NCBI GenBank assembly: GCA_965223165.1
Contig: CBDCVQ010000020.1
Span: 682,001-746,000 of the forward strand
Reading direction: 5' to 3'
From: JABDMH01 sp965223165
GTDB taxonomy: Bacteria; Bacteroidota; Bacteroidia; Chitinophagales; Saprospiraceae
Length of the DNA stretch: 64,000 nucleotides
Made by a program: the position numbers and the translations under genes. Shown here in pieces: positions 18,619 to 25,974 of the stretch; position 1 is the stretch's first letter; every line of letters starts with the position of its first letter. The notes beneath the pieces are model-generated. The model was not told where the DNA came from. It saw only the letters and a list, made by a program, of their open reading frames with translations, and ran no database searches.

Positions 18619-19670
18619 TCGTACATCTTCTTATAGTAACTCTGATAGGCCCCTGAGGTCACGTTGTCCAGCCAGTCGCTATTTTGAATATACCAATCAG
18701 CGGTCAAAGATAAGCCCTCTTGCACTCCTATCGTAGGACGCCAGGCCAATTCGTGCTCGATCTTGGTGGCGTCGATGGCATATCGCTGATCATGCCCCGG
18801 ACGATCCGTGACAAATTGGATGAGAGATCGCGAGCTACCCACCTCTCTGCCCTCAGCCTCGTCCACTATGTCGCAAAGGAGTTCTACCAGAGCGATATTT
18901 TGAAATTCGTTGTGCCCACCGACGTTGTACGTCTCACCGATCGTGCCTCGATGCAGCACCGCGTCAATGGCCTCGACATGGTCTTGCACATACAGCCAAT
19001 CACGCACATTGCGGCCATCTCCATACACCGGCAGGCTCTTTCGCTGTCGAATGTTGTTGATCATCAGTGGAATCAACTTTTCCGGAAATTGATAAGGCCC
19101 ATAGTTATTGGAGCAGTTGGAGATCACCACCGGTAGATGGTGGGTATGAAAGTACGCCCGAACCAGGTGATCGGCCCCGGCCTTGGAGGCAGAATAGGGC
19201 GATCGCGGGTCGTATGGTGTACCCTCATTGAAGTACCCGGACGGGCCCAGACTGCCGTACACCTCGTCCGTCGAGACCTGATAGAAGGTAAAGTCTCCCG
19301 CCTCCTCCTGCCAGAGCAATCTGGCCTGATGTAGCAGGTTGGTCGTACCGACGGTGTTGGTCGTCACAAACTCCAGGGGAGACACGATCGACCGATCCAC
19401 GTGGGACTCGGCGGCCAGATGCACGATGGCTTGAGGTCGGTATTGCTCAAAAGTGGCCCGGATAAACGCCTGATCAGTGATACATCCCCTGACGAATCGA
19501 TAATTAGCCTGCCCTTCGATGTCTTTCAGGTTCTCAAGATTACCGGCATACGTCAATTTGTCCAGGTTGATCACCAGCATCTCGGGATACTTGCGGACGA
19601 AGTGCCGCACGACATGGCTTCCGATGAAACCCGCTCCGCCGGTCACCACCACTCTGCTGAATTTTCTCAT
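18615..19670 (-). CDS. rfbB: dTDP-glucose 4,6-dehydratase
   Basis: NAD-dependent extended SDR enzyme converting dTDP-glucose to the 4-keto-6-deoxy sugar, the branch point to rhamnose and other deoxysugars. 351 residues: GGAGFIGSHVVRHF cofactor loop, active-site VSTDEVYGSLG (Thr-Asp-Glu) and YSASKAGAD (Tyr-x3-Lys), as in RmlB. The other rml genes are not in the window. It begins two bases after the UDP-xylose synthase stop and overlaps the export gene downstream. Confidence 0.93.
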   Translation of the reverse strand: MRKFSRVVVTGGAGFIGSHVVRHFVRKYPEMLVINLDKLTYAGNLENLKDIEGQANYRFVRGCITDQAFIRATFEQYRPQAIVHLAAESHVDRSIVSPLEFVTTNTVGTTNLLHQARLLWQEEAGDFTFYQVSTDEVYGSLGPSGYFNEGTPYDPRSPYSASKAGADHLVRAYFHTHHLPVVISNCSNNYGPYQFPEKLIPLMINNIRQRKSLPVYGDGRNVRDWLYVQDHVEAIDAVLHRGTIGETYNVGGHNEFQNIALVELLCDIVDEAEGREVGSSRSLIQFVTDRPGHDQRYAIDATKIEHELAWRPTIGVQEGLSLTADWYIQNSDWLDNVTSGAYQSYYKKMYE

Positions 19671-19672
19671 AC

Positions 19673-20608
19673 CTATACAACCGATTTGAAATAGCTCAAA
19701 GTGCGTCGCAGCCCTTCCTCGCGACTGACCTCCGGCTGCCAGTCCAGCAATCGCTTGGCAAGGCCGATATCGGGCTGACGGACCTTCGGATCATCGATCG
19801 GCAGCTCCTTGTAAATGATCTCGGACGAAGACTCGGGGACCAACGCCAAGATCTCCTCCGCCAGTTGTCGGATGGTGATCTCTGCCGGATTGCCTATGTT
19901 GACCGGACTCACATAGTCACTGTGGAGCAGCCGCACGATCCCCTCCACCAGATCGCTCACATAGCAAAAAGAGCGTGTCTGGTTGCCATCACCAAATACC
20001 GTAATCGGCTCACTTCGCAGGACCTGGCCCATGAAGGCAGGCAGCGCGCGGCCATCCTCCAGTCGCATGCGAGGACCATAGGTGTTGAAGATCCGTACAA
20101 TGCGTGTCTCTAGTCCATGTGCGTTGTGATACGCCATCGTGATGGCCTCCTGAAATCGCTTGGCCTCGTCGTAGACCCCGCGGGGACCCACCGGATTGAC
20201 GTTGCCCCAATACGCTTCCGGCTGGGGATGGACCAAGGGGTCTCCATAGACCTCCGAAGTGCTCGCTATCAGGATCCGTGCCTTCTTGCTCTTGGCCAAT
20301 CCCAGCAGGTGATGGGTGCCCAACGATCCCACCTTGAGGGTATGGATCGGCATTCGAAGATAGTCGATCGGACTCGCCGGCGACGCAAAATGTAAGATGT
20401 AATCGACCGGGCCGGAGACGTGCACAAACTTGGTCACGTCGTGATGATAGAATTCGAACGCAGGGTGGGCAAATAGGTGCTCGATATTGGCTTTCGATCC
20501 TGTCAAAAGGTTGTCCATGGCTACCACCCGATAGCCATCAGCGATAAATCGATCGCACAAATGCGACCCCAAAAAACCAGCCGCTCCGGTGATTAGTATT
20601 CTATCCAA
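19673..20608 (-). CDS. UDP-glucuronate decarboxylase (UDP-xylose synthase) family SDR
   Basis: 311 residues. GAAGFLGSHLCDRF cofactor loop; active site with STSEVYGDP and YDEAKRF (Tyr-x3-Lys); RIFNTYGPRM and QTRSFCYVSDLVEG are characteristic of UDP-xylose synthases, which turn UDP-glucuronate into UDP-xylose. Epimerases of the same superfamily are the main alternative. The start is TTG at 20608 because no in-frame ATG lies between it and the -7 element. First gene of a five-gene minus-strand operon. Confidence 0.88.
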   Translation of the reverse strand: MDRILITGAAGFLGSHLCDRFIADGYRVVAMDNLLTGSKANIEHLFAHPAFEFYHHDVTKFVHVSGPVDYILHFASPASPIDYLRMPIHTLKVGSLGTHHLLGLAKSKKARILIASTSEVYGDPLVHPQPEAYWGNVNPVGPRGVYDEAKRFQEAITMAYHNAHGLETRIVRIFNTYGPRMRLEDGRALPAFMGQVLRSEPITVFGDGNQTRSFCYVSDLVEGIVRLLHSDYVSPVNIGNPAEITIRQLAEEILALVPESSSEIIYKELPIDDPKVRQPDIGLAKRLLDWQPEVSREEGLRRTLSYFKSVV

Positions 20609-20630
20609 GGGTGTTCAGATCATGAGGCAT

Positions 20631-20638
20631 CAAAGGTA
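20631..20638 (-). promoter_or_regulatory. -7 promoter element of the polysaccharide operon
   Basis: TACCTTTG on the minus strand, exact TAnnTTTG match 23-30 bases before the TTG start. TTTC lies 19 bases further upstream, one mismatch from the TTTG -33 box. Confidence 0.5.
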
Positions 20639-20745
20639 TAAAATGGCCCGACATGCCGAAAGCCGGCGCTGCGGGGGAACGGCCGTGGTGGCAGGTTGCC
20701 GGAAGCACCGGCTCCGAGTCGCGCGACCCATTGCTATACAAAGGC

Positions 20746-20753
20746 TAACTTTG
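20746..20753 (+). promoter_or_regulatory. -7 promoter element, possibly giving a leaderless transcript
   Basis: TAACTTTG is an exact TAnnTTTG match ending only four bases before the GTG start codon of the outer-membrane protein, so transcription should begin at or next to the start codon. Confidence 0.4.
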
Positions 20754-20757
20754 CTCT

Positions 20758-21504
20758 GTGAAGTACCTGCTACCGGCCTTGGTGTCCTTTTTATCACTTG
20801 CCTCCTCCGGGTCAGCCCAACAGCTGTCCTCGGAAGAAAGGGGCCCGGTGCTGCTGACTAAACTAGCGTACGGCATAGGATGGCCCGGCGGAGACCTGTC
20901 CGATCGCTTTGGCCAACACTTTGAGTTGAGCGGATCACTCAGTCTCTTGACGGCGCAAAACTGGTACATTTCTGCCAACTACGACTTTCAATTTGGCAAC
21001 GAGGTAAAGGAGGATGTGATTTCGTCCCTTCGCACGGTGGAGGGTGGCGTGATCGGAATCGACCGGCAATTTGCTGATCTTTCGCTGCGGCATCGCGGTT
21101 CGAGGGCCTATGTCCAAGGCGGTTATCACTTTGATGGCGCTCGCAGTGACCATCGCAGCGGTCTGCTACTGGCGGCCGGCGTGGGCTACCTGCGACACAA
21201 GGTCCGCATCGTCGACGAATTTGACAGCGTGGCGCAACTGCGGCCTCCCGCGGACCGAGGGTATGACCGCCTGACCGGCGGATGGATGTTGCATCAATCT
21301 ATCTACTACTTGCACTTGAGCAAGCAGCGCATGGTCAATTACCATGTGGGCCTCGAATTGTCTCAGGGCTTTACCAAGAGCCTACGGGCATACAACTATA
21401 GTACCCAGTCAGCCGATGAGGGTAAGCGGATGGATGGGTCGGTCACGCTCAAAGTAGGCTGGATTCTTCCCTTTTCCCTTTCATCTGCTCAACGCTACTA
21501 CTAA
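20758..21504 (+). CDS. predicted outer-membrane beta-barrel protein
   Basis: 248 residues with signal peptide MKYLLPALVSFLSLASSGSAQ, then alternating aromatic/hydrophilic strands typical of small barrels (NWYISANYDFQFGNE, GLLLAAGVGYLRHKV, MVNYHVGLELSQGF) ending in SVTLKVGWILPFSL. No specific family was recognised. The start is GTG; downstream starts would delete the signal peptide. It lies two bases before waaA, so it may be co-transcribed with the Kdo transferase and have an LPS-related role (inference). Confidence 0.75.
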   Translation: MKYLLPALVSFLSLASSGSAQQLSSEERGPVLLTKLAYGIGWPGGDLSDRFGQHFELSGSLSLLTAQNWYISANYDFQFGNEVKEDVISSLRTVEGGVIGIDRQFADLSLRHRGSRAYVQGGYHFDGARSDHRSGLLLAAGVGYLRHKVRIVDEFDSVAQLRPPADRGYDRLTGGWMLHQSIYYLHLSKQRMVNYHVGLELSQGFTKSLRAYNYSTQSADEGKRMDGSVTLKVGWILPFSLSSAQRYY

Positions 21505-21506
21505 AG

Positions 21507-22757
21507 TTGGTCGTATTACGGATCTACACACTGCTGATCAGATTATATGGCCTGGGCATCTCCATTGCTTCGGTGATAAGCCCGAAGGCCAGACTGTGGG
21601 TATCGGGACGTCGGCGACAGCAAACGCGATTGAACGATCTGGACTTGATCAGGCCTATCTGGGTGCATGTGGCATCTCTGGGTGAGTTTGAGCAGGGCCG
21701 GCCGATCATCGAGGCGCTGAAATCGCAATACCCCGATCTGCCCCTTCTACTGACCTTCTTCTCCCCCAGCGGATACGAAATACGCAAAGATTTTGATCGC
21801 GCAGATGCGGTCTTTTACCTACCCCTGGACACCCCACGGAGCGTGACCCAATTTCTGGATGCGGTGACCCCCCGGATGGCCATCTTTGTGAAATATGACT
21901 TTTGGTTCCATTATTTGTCCGGCCTCCAGCAACGCGAGATTCCGATCATTTTTGTGTCGGTCCTTTTCCGTCCGGGCCACTATCTATTTCGCCCCTTCAG
22001 CCGGCCACTGCTCAGCATCCTGGCACGTTGCGATCATTTCTTTGTACAAAATGTGGGCAGTCAAGATCTGCTAACGGCACACGGCATCACGCAGGTGACC
22101 GCGGCCGGGGACACACGCATCGATCGCGTGCTTTCGCTGCAAGAGGCGCCCCGATCCTATCCTACCATATCGGCCGCTGCCAAAGACAAGTTTGTGATCG
22201 TCTTCGGCAGCATTTGGCCTGAAGACATGAAGATCCTTCAGCCTTTTATCCAGGTACATCGTAAGGGTAATTTGCTATTTATCTTGGCCCCTCACGAAGT
22301 GTCGCCAAAGCACCTTGGTTCCATCGATGCCCTTTTTGACAGCAGGATTGCACGCCTCTCAGAGGGTGCGTCGGCAGAAATAGAAGACGCATTGCTAGTC
22401 GATACGATCGGAGATTTGGCCCACCTGTACTCCTTGGCTGATCTGGCCTATGTGGGCGGTGGATTTGGCAAGGGGATCCACAGCATCTTGGAGCCGGCGG
22501 CGGCGGAGATACCGATCATCTTCGGACCCAAGTACGACAGGTTTGATGAGGCGGTAGCACTGGTCGCTGCCGGCGCCGCCCGGGCGGTATCGGATGCCCC
22601 GTCTTTTAGTGCGGCCTTCGATTTTTTTGCCCAGGAAAGCCACCGGATCGCCGCGATCGAGGCGATCCGGAACTATTTAGGGCACAGTAGGGGGGCAACG
22701 TCAACCATTCTGTCCTACCTTCGCGAGCATTACCTGAGCGAACGGGAGTCCAATTAG
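21507..22757 (+). CDS. waaA: 3-deoxy-D-manno-octulosonic acid (Kdo) transferase
   Basis: Adds Kdo from CMP-Kdo to lipid A precursor at the inner membrane. 416 residues: an N-terminal hydrophobic anchor (LLIRLYGLGISIASVI), catalytic-Glu motif WVHVASLGEFEQ, LTFFSPSGYE, and FVKYDFWFH in the N-terminal Rossmann half. The C-terminal half contains YVGGGFGKGIHSILEPAA, the sugar-nucleotide binding GGG and Glu. The start is TTG, two bases after the preceding gene. Followed by the heptose kinase after four bases. Confidence 0.94.
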   Translation: MVVLRIYTLLIRLYGLGISIASVISPKARLWVSGRRRQQTRLNDLDLIRPIWVHVASLGEFEQGRPIIEALKSQYPDLPLLLTFFSPSGYEIRKDFDRADAVFYLPLDTPRSVTQFLDAVTPRMAIFVKYDFWFHYLSGLQQREIPIIFVSVLFRPGHYLFRPFSRPLLSILARCDHFFVQNVGSQDLLTAHGITQVTAAGDTRIDRVLSLQEAPRSYPTISAAAKDKFVIVFGSIWPEDMKILQPFIQVHRKGNLLFILAPHEVSPKHLGSIDALFDSRIARLSEGASAEIEDALLVDTIGDLAHLYSLADLAYVGGGFGKGIHSILEPAAAEIPIIFGPKYDRFDEAVALVAAGAARAVSDAPSFSAAFDFFAQESHRIAAIEAIRNYLGHSRGATSTILSYLREHYLSERESN

Positions 22758-22761
22758 TACT

Positions 22762-23742
22762 ATGATCGACCGTCAACAGATTGTATCCTGGCTAGAAGCT
22801 TGTGCCAAATGCCATATCCTGGTCATTGGTGATGTCATGCTTGATCGCTACCTAGACGGTTCGGTCAATCGAACCTCACCCGAGGCTCCCGTACCCGTGC
22901 TGGATCTGGAGGAAATCAATCATCGTCCCGGTGGAGCTGCCAATGTGGCATTGAATATCCGTGGCTTGGGAGCGCAAGTGTCGCTCATCTCGGCGGCCGG
23001 TGCCGACCAAAGAGGGAGGGAACTGGTTCAGCTACTCAAGGACGGCGGCGTGCATATCAGGGGCCTGGTGCTGTCCGAGGAGCGATTGACCACCTCCAAG
23101 ACCCGGGTGATGGCCGGTCGAAAGCACCTTCTACGCGTGGACGAAGAGCGGCGAGAACCCCTGTCCCCAGCCGATCGATCCTTGCTCCTGAAGCACGTCG
23201 ATGCGACGCTGTCAAGAGGTAATGTTCAGGCCGTGATCCTGCAGGACTATGACAAAGGCGTGCTGGACCCAGGCAGCATAAGTGCGATTCTGCGGATCTG
23301 CCATCTATACGATGTGCCGGTCGCCGTCGATCCCAAGTTTGAGGATTTCATGGCGTATCGAGGGGTTACTCTGTTTAAACCCAACTTGGTGGAGTTGCGG
23401 CGGGGAGTGCCCTTTGCCGTAAGCTCAGACGAAGACAGTCTCCGGGCAGCAGCGGCATATCTGCGAGAGAAATTGGCATGTACCTACGTGATGATCACCC
23501 TGTCAGAGGACGGTGTGTTTATCGACGGAGATGCCAAAAGTCACTTGGCCCCGGCGCCCAAGCGGACCGTTTCGGACGTGTGTGGAGCCGGAGACACCGT
23601 AATCAGCGTGGCGGCGCTGGCCCTTGCGACAGGTCTGGCGATCCCAGATATGGCATCATTGGCCGCGCTGGCTGGAACGACCGCCTGTCAATTTGCCGGA
23701 GTGGTCCCCATCCGTGGTGAATTGCTGCTGGCGGACATATAG
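22762..23742 (+). CDS. PfkB-family kinase, D-glycero-beta-D-manno-heptose-7-phosphate kinase (RfaE1/HldA-like)
   Basis: 326 residues with the ribokinase fold. VIGDVMLDRYLDGSVNRTSPEAP and HRPGGAANVALNIRGLG at the N-terminus are typical of RfaE kinase domains; the catalytic base motif DVCGAGDTVISV is near 270. There is no C-terminal adenylyltransferase domain, so it is the single-domain form. It would phosphorylate heptose 7-phosphate in ADP-heptose synthesis, fitting the adjacent waaA. Confidence 0.88.
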   Translation: MIDRQQIVSWLEACAKCHILVIGDVMLDRYLDGSVNRTSPEAPVPVLDLEEINHRPGGAANVALNIRGLGAQVSLISAAGADQRGRELVQLLKDGGVHIRGLVLSEERLTTSKTRVMAGRKHLLRVDEERREPLSPADRSLLLKHVDATLSRGNVQAVILQDYDKGVLDPGSISAILRICHLYDVPVAVDPKFEDFMAYRGVTLFKPNLVELRRGVPFAVSSDEDSLRAAAAYLREKLACTYVMITLSEDGVFIDGDAKSHLAPAPKRTVSDVCGAGDTVISVAALALATGLAIPDMASLAALAGTTACQFAGVVPIRGELLLADI

Positions 23743-23797
23743 GAGACTAAAGAGCATCATCGTGGGGACGCCGTTCGTTTAGGAAAGAGTCGCCAAC

Positions 23798-23814
23798 TGC
23801 CTCATAGTGAGGCA
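23798..23814. other. short perfect hairpin between heptose kinase and T9SS gene
   Basis: TGCCTCA and TGAGGCA separated by TAG form a 7-base-pair stem. It is not followed by a T-run, so it is at best a weak terminator or a regulatory hairpin 90 bases before the next gene. Confidence 0.3.
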
Positions 23815-23904
23815 ATCTAGCGTTAAAAGAAACGGTCTTGATCCTAAATTTAATATATTGCGAGGCTAACGTTAATTCATTCATAGTTTAACTAAGCGTA
23901 ACAT

Positions 23905-25917
23905 ATGTATCGATCTATCATTCAATCACTTACAGCTATTTTTCTGGTTTTTGCCACGGCTGTGGCTGGTGTAAGTCAAGATACGCTCTATACTTTTACT
24001 TTCGATACCACCCTGCAGGGCTGGACAACGGTGGGTATCGCTTCCGCAGATCCCGCTAAGGCCGAGAACGCGGTGTGGGTTTTAGCCCCTAACGGGGACG
24101 CTGGCACAGGGGCCTGGAGCACCGGTGACCTCCCGATCGGCTCTCCGTCCGGGGGAGGTGCTTTGCTGTTTGACTCGGACGGCCTGGACAATGGAGGGAA
24201 CCAAGGAGACGAGTTTGTTGGCACGGGGGCAGCCCCAGCGCCGCAACGCGGAGAGATCACCTCACCCGCCCTCGACTTCTCTAACGAAACTACGGTCATA
24301 CTCGGCTTCTACCAATACTACCGATATTTTGCTAATGACCGATTTTCCGATTTCACGACGCCCAACTCGTCGCTGGAAGTCAGTGGCGACGGAGGGACCA
24401 CCTGGACCTCCTATGTGCTCAATGAAGAGCTCTTGCCCAATCGGTCCACACGATCATCCGATGTCATTGCCATGGACATATCGGAGGTAGCGGCCGGACA
24501 ATCAGATGTCAGGGTAAAATTTGTCTGGGATGGCGAATACTACTATTGGCTAATCGATGACGTCACCTTCTATAACAGCTGGGGTCTAAATTTGGCGATC
24601 TTAGACTACACAAACATCAACAATTTTCAGACCCCTGATTTTGTCATGGTCGATGATACGGCAGACTTAGAAGTGATGATTGCCAATCAAGGCGATGCCG
24701 ATATCACCGATAGCATCATGGTATGGACGAGGATTTTGGACGACAATCTGGATGTAGTCTTTAGCGATACCGGGTATCTGGAGGGGCTGAATCTAGGCGA
24801 CACGGCTATCTGGGATTTTGATGAACATTGGGTGCCAGAGTTGCTACCTCAGAGTGGTGTGGATGAGAGCTACAATGTAGTCTACAATGTGCGCATGAAG
24901 GGTGATACGACCCCCGAGACGATAGCTCCGGATGACAATCTTGAGTTCCAGGCCTTTTTGATCAGTGACCTGAGCTTTCGCAAAGTACCAGGTGGTGATG
25001 GATTTGGTTTCACCGGAGAGGTCCAAGAAGGAACCTTTGAAGACTTCGCCTTTGCCAATTACTACGAGCTCCCCGCCTCCTTTACCGAAAATCTGAAGAT
25101 CACGCAGATACCCTTTGAAGCATTTTCCACAGATGAAGATGATCCGCTCGTGGGCAAGAGTGTGATCGGATATGTCGTAAAGCTCCCGGATGATGTGGTC
25201 GAGCAAAATGCGGTACTGCTGAATGGACAGGTCAATCTGGTCAATTTCGATTTTGACGGTTCGCTCGATGCCCTGATCCAACAGGGTAGTGTCATTGGCA
25301 TTGGTTCCTATCAATTTAGCATCGCCGATGACGAACCCGGGGCCGGCCCGTTCAATCTCATGGTCAACGACTTTGAGACCAACGAGAATCCGGTGATCCT
25401 CGAACCCGGCAATAAGTACCTCATCGCCATACAGTACATTGGTGCAGCCAATACCATTGCGCAGGAGATCAGCCGATCCTACAAATTGTATCAAATCAGC
25501 ACGCTGTCGTACTATCCCTCCTTTGGAGGCTTCCGACTGCTGGGTACTAGGGCGTCGGAACCTGGCGAAGAACCTGTCCGGCGTGCCACCACCTATGCGG
25601 AGAATGTCGCTGCCATAGGCGTGGAGACAGAATTTGTGACAGCAGTGGACGAAGATCCGCTGCCTGAGGGATCCGTAAAGATTTATCCCAATCCGGCGTC
25701 AGACTTCATTCAGGTAGATATTAACTTTGCCAATGCCCTGGATGCCACCATATTTATTGCCGACGCTCAGGGCAAAATTATTGGTGCAGATGTGATCGAA
25801 CGAGCGCTGCAGGAGCAACGCACCTATCAAATGAATCGCTTCCCCTCGGGGACCTACATCGTCAGGGTATCTACCCGCGAAGGCACGAAGACAGAGCACG
25901 TTATCGTAGCTCACTAA
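23905..25917 (+). CDS. secreted protein with T9SS type A sorting domain
   Basis: 670 residues. Signal peptide (IIQSLTAIFLVFATAVAGVSQ), then a jelly-roll-like segment (DTLYTFTFDTTLQGWTTVG) with predicted calcium-type acidic loops. A CARDB-like region follows near 235-320 (DLEVMIANQGDADITDSIMV). The last 80 residues are a classic type IX secretion C-terminal domain (VKIYPNPASDFIQVDI ... GTYIVRVSTREG). It should be exported by T9SS and attached to the surface. No catalytic motif was recognised. Confidence 0.88.
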   Translation: MYRSIIQSLTAIFLVFATAVAGVSQDTLYTFTFDTTLQGWTTVGIASADPAKAENAVWVLAPNGDAGTGAWSTGDLPIGSPSGGGALLFDSDGLDNGGNQGDEFVGTGAAPAPQRGEITSPALDFSNETTVILGFYQYYRYFANDRFSDFTTPNSSLEVSGDGGTTWTSYVLNEELLPNRSTRSSDVIAMDISEVAAGQSDVRVKFVWDGEYYYWLIDDVTFYNSWGLNLAILDYTNINNFQTPDFVMVDDTADLEVMIANQGDADITDSIMVWTRILDDNLDVVFSDTGYLEGLNLGDTAIWDFDEHWVPELLPQSGVDESYNVVYNVRMKGDTTPETIAPDDNLEFQAFLISDLSFRKVPGGDGFGFTGEVQEGTFEDFAFANYYELPASFTENLKITQIPFEAFSTDEDDPLVGKSVIGYVVKLPDDVVEQNAVLLNGQVNLVNFDFDGSLDALIQQGSVIGIGSYQFSIADDEPGAGPFNLMVNDFETNENPVILEPGNKYLIAIQYIGAANTIAQEISRSYKLYQISTLSYYPSFGGFRLLGTRASEPGEEPVRRATTYAENVAAIGVETEFVTAVDEDPLPEGSVKIYPNPASDFIQVDINFANALDATIFIADAQGKIIGADVIERALQEQRTYQMNRFPSGTYIVRVSTREGTKTEHVIVAH

Positions 25918-25940
25918 TAAAGGACACAAATAATTAGAAG

Positions 25941-25970
25941 AAGGCCTTGGTATCTGCCAAGGCCTTTTTT
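25941..25970 (+). terminator. intrinsic terminator after the T9SS protein gene
   Basis: AAGGCCTTGG pairs perfectly with CCAAGGCCTT around a six-base loop and is followed by TTTT. It lies between convergent genes and may also stop valS transcription from the other strand, although the T-tract on that side is poor. Confidence 0.85.
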
Positions 25971-25974
25971 CTTG

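Noticed and set aside
24844..25494. Minus-strand frame inside the T9SS cargo gene
   Set aside because: Antisense to a well-supported secreted protein; no family features.
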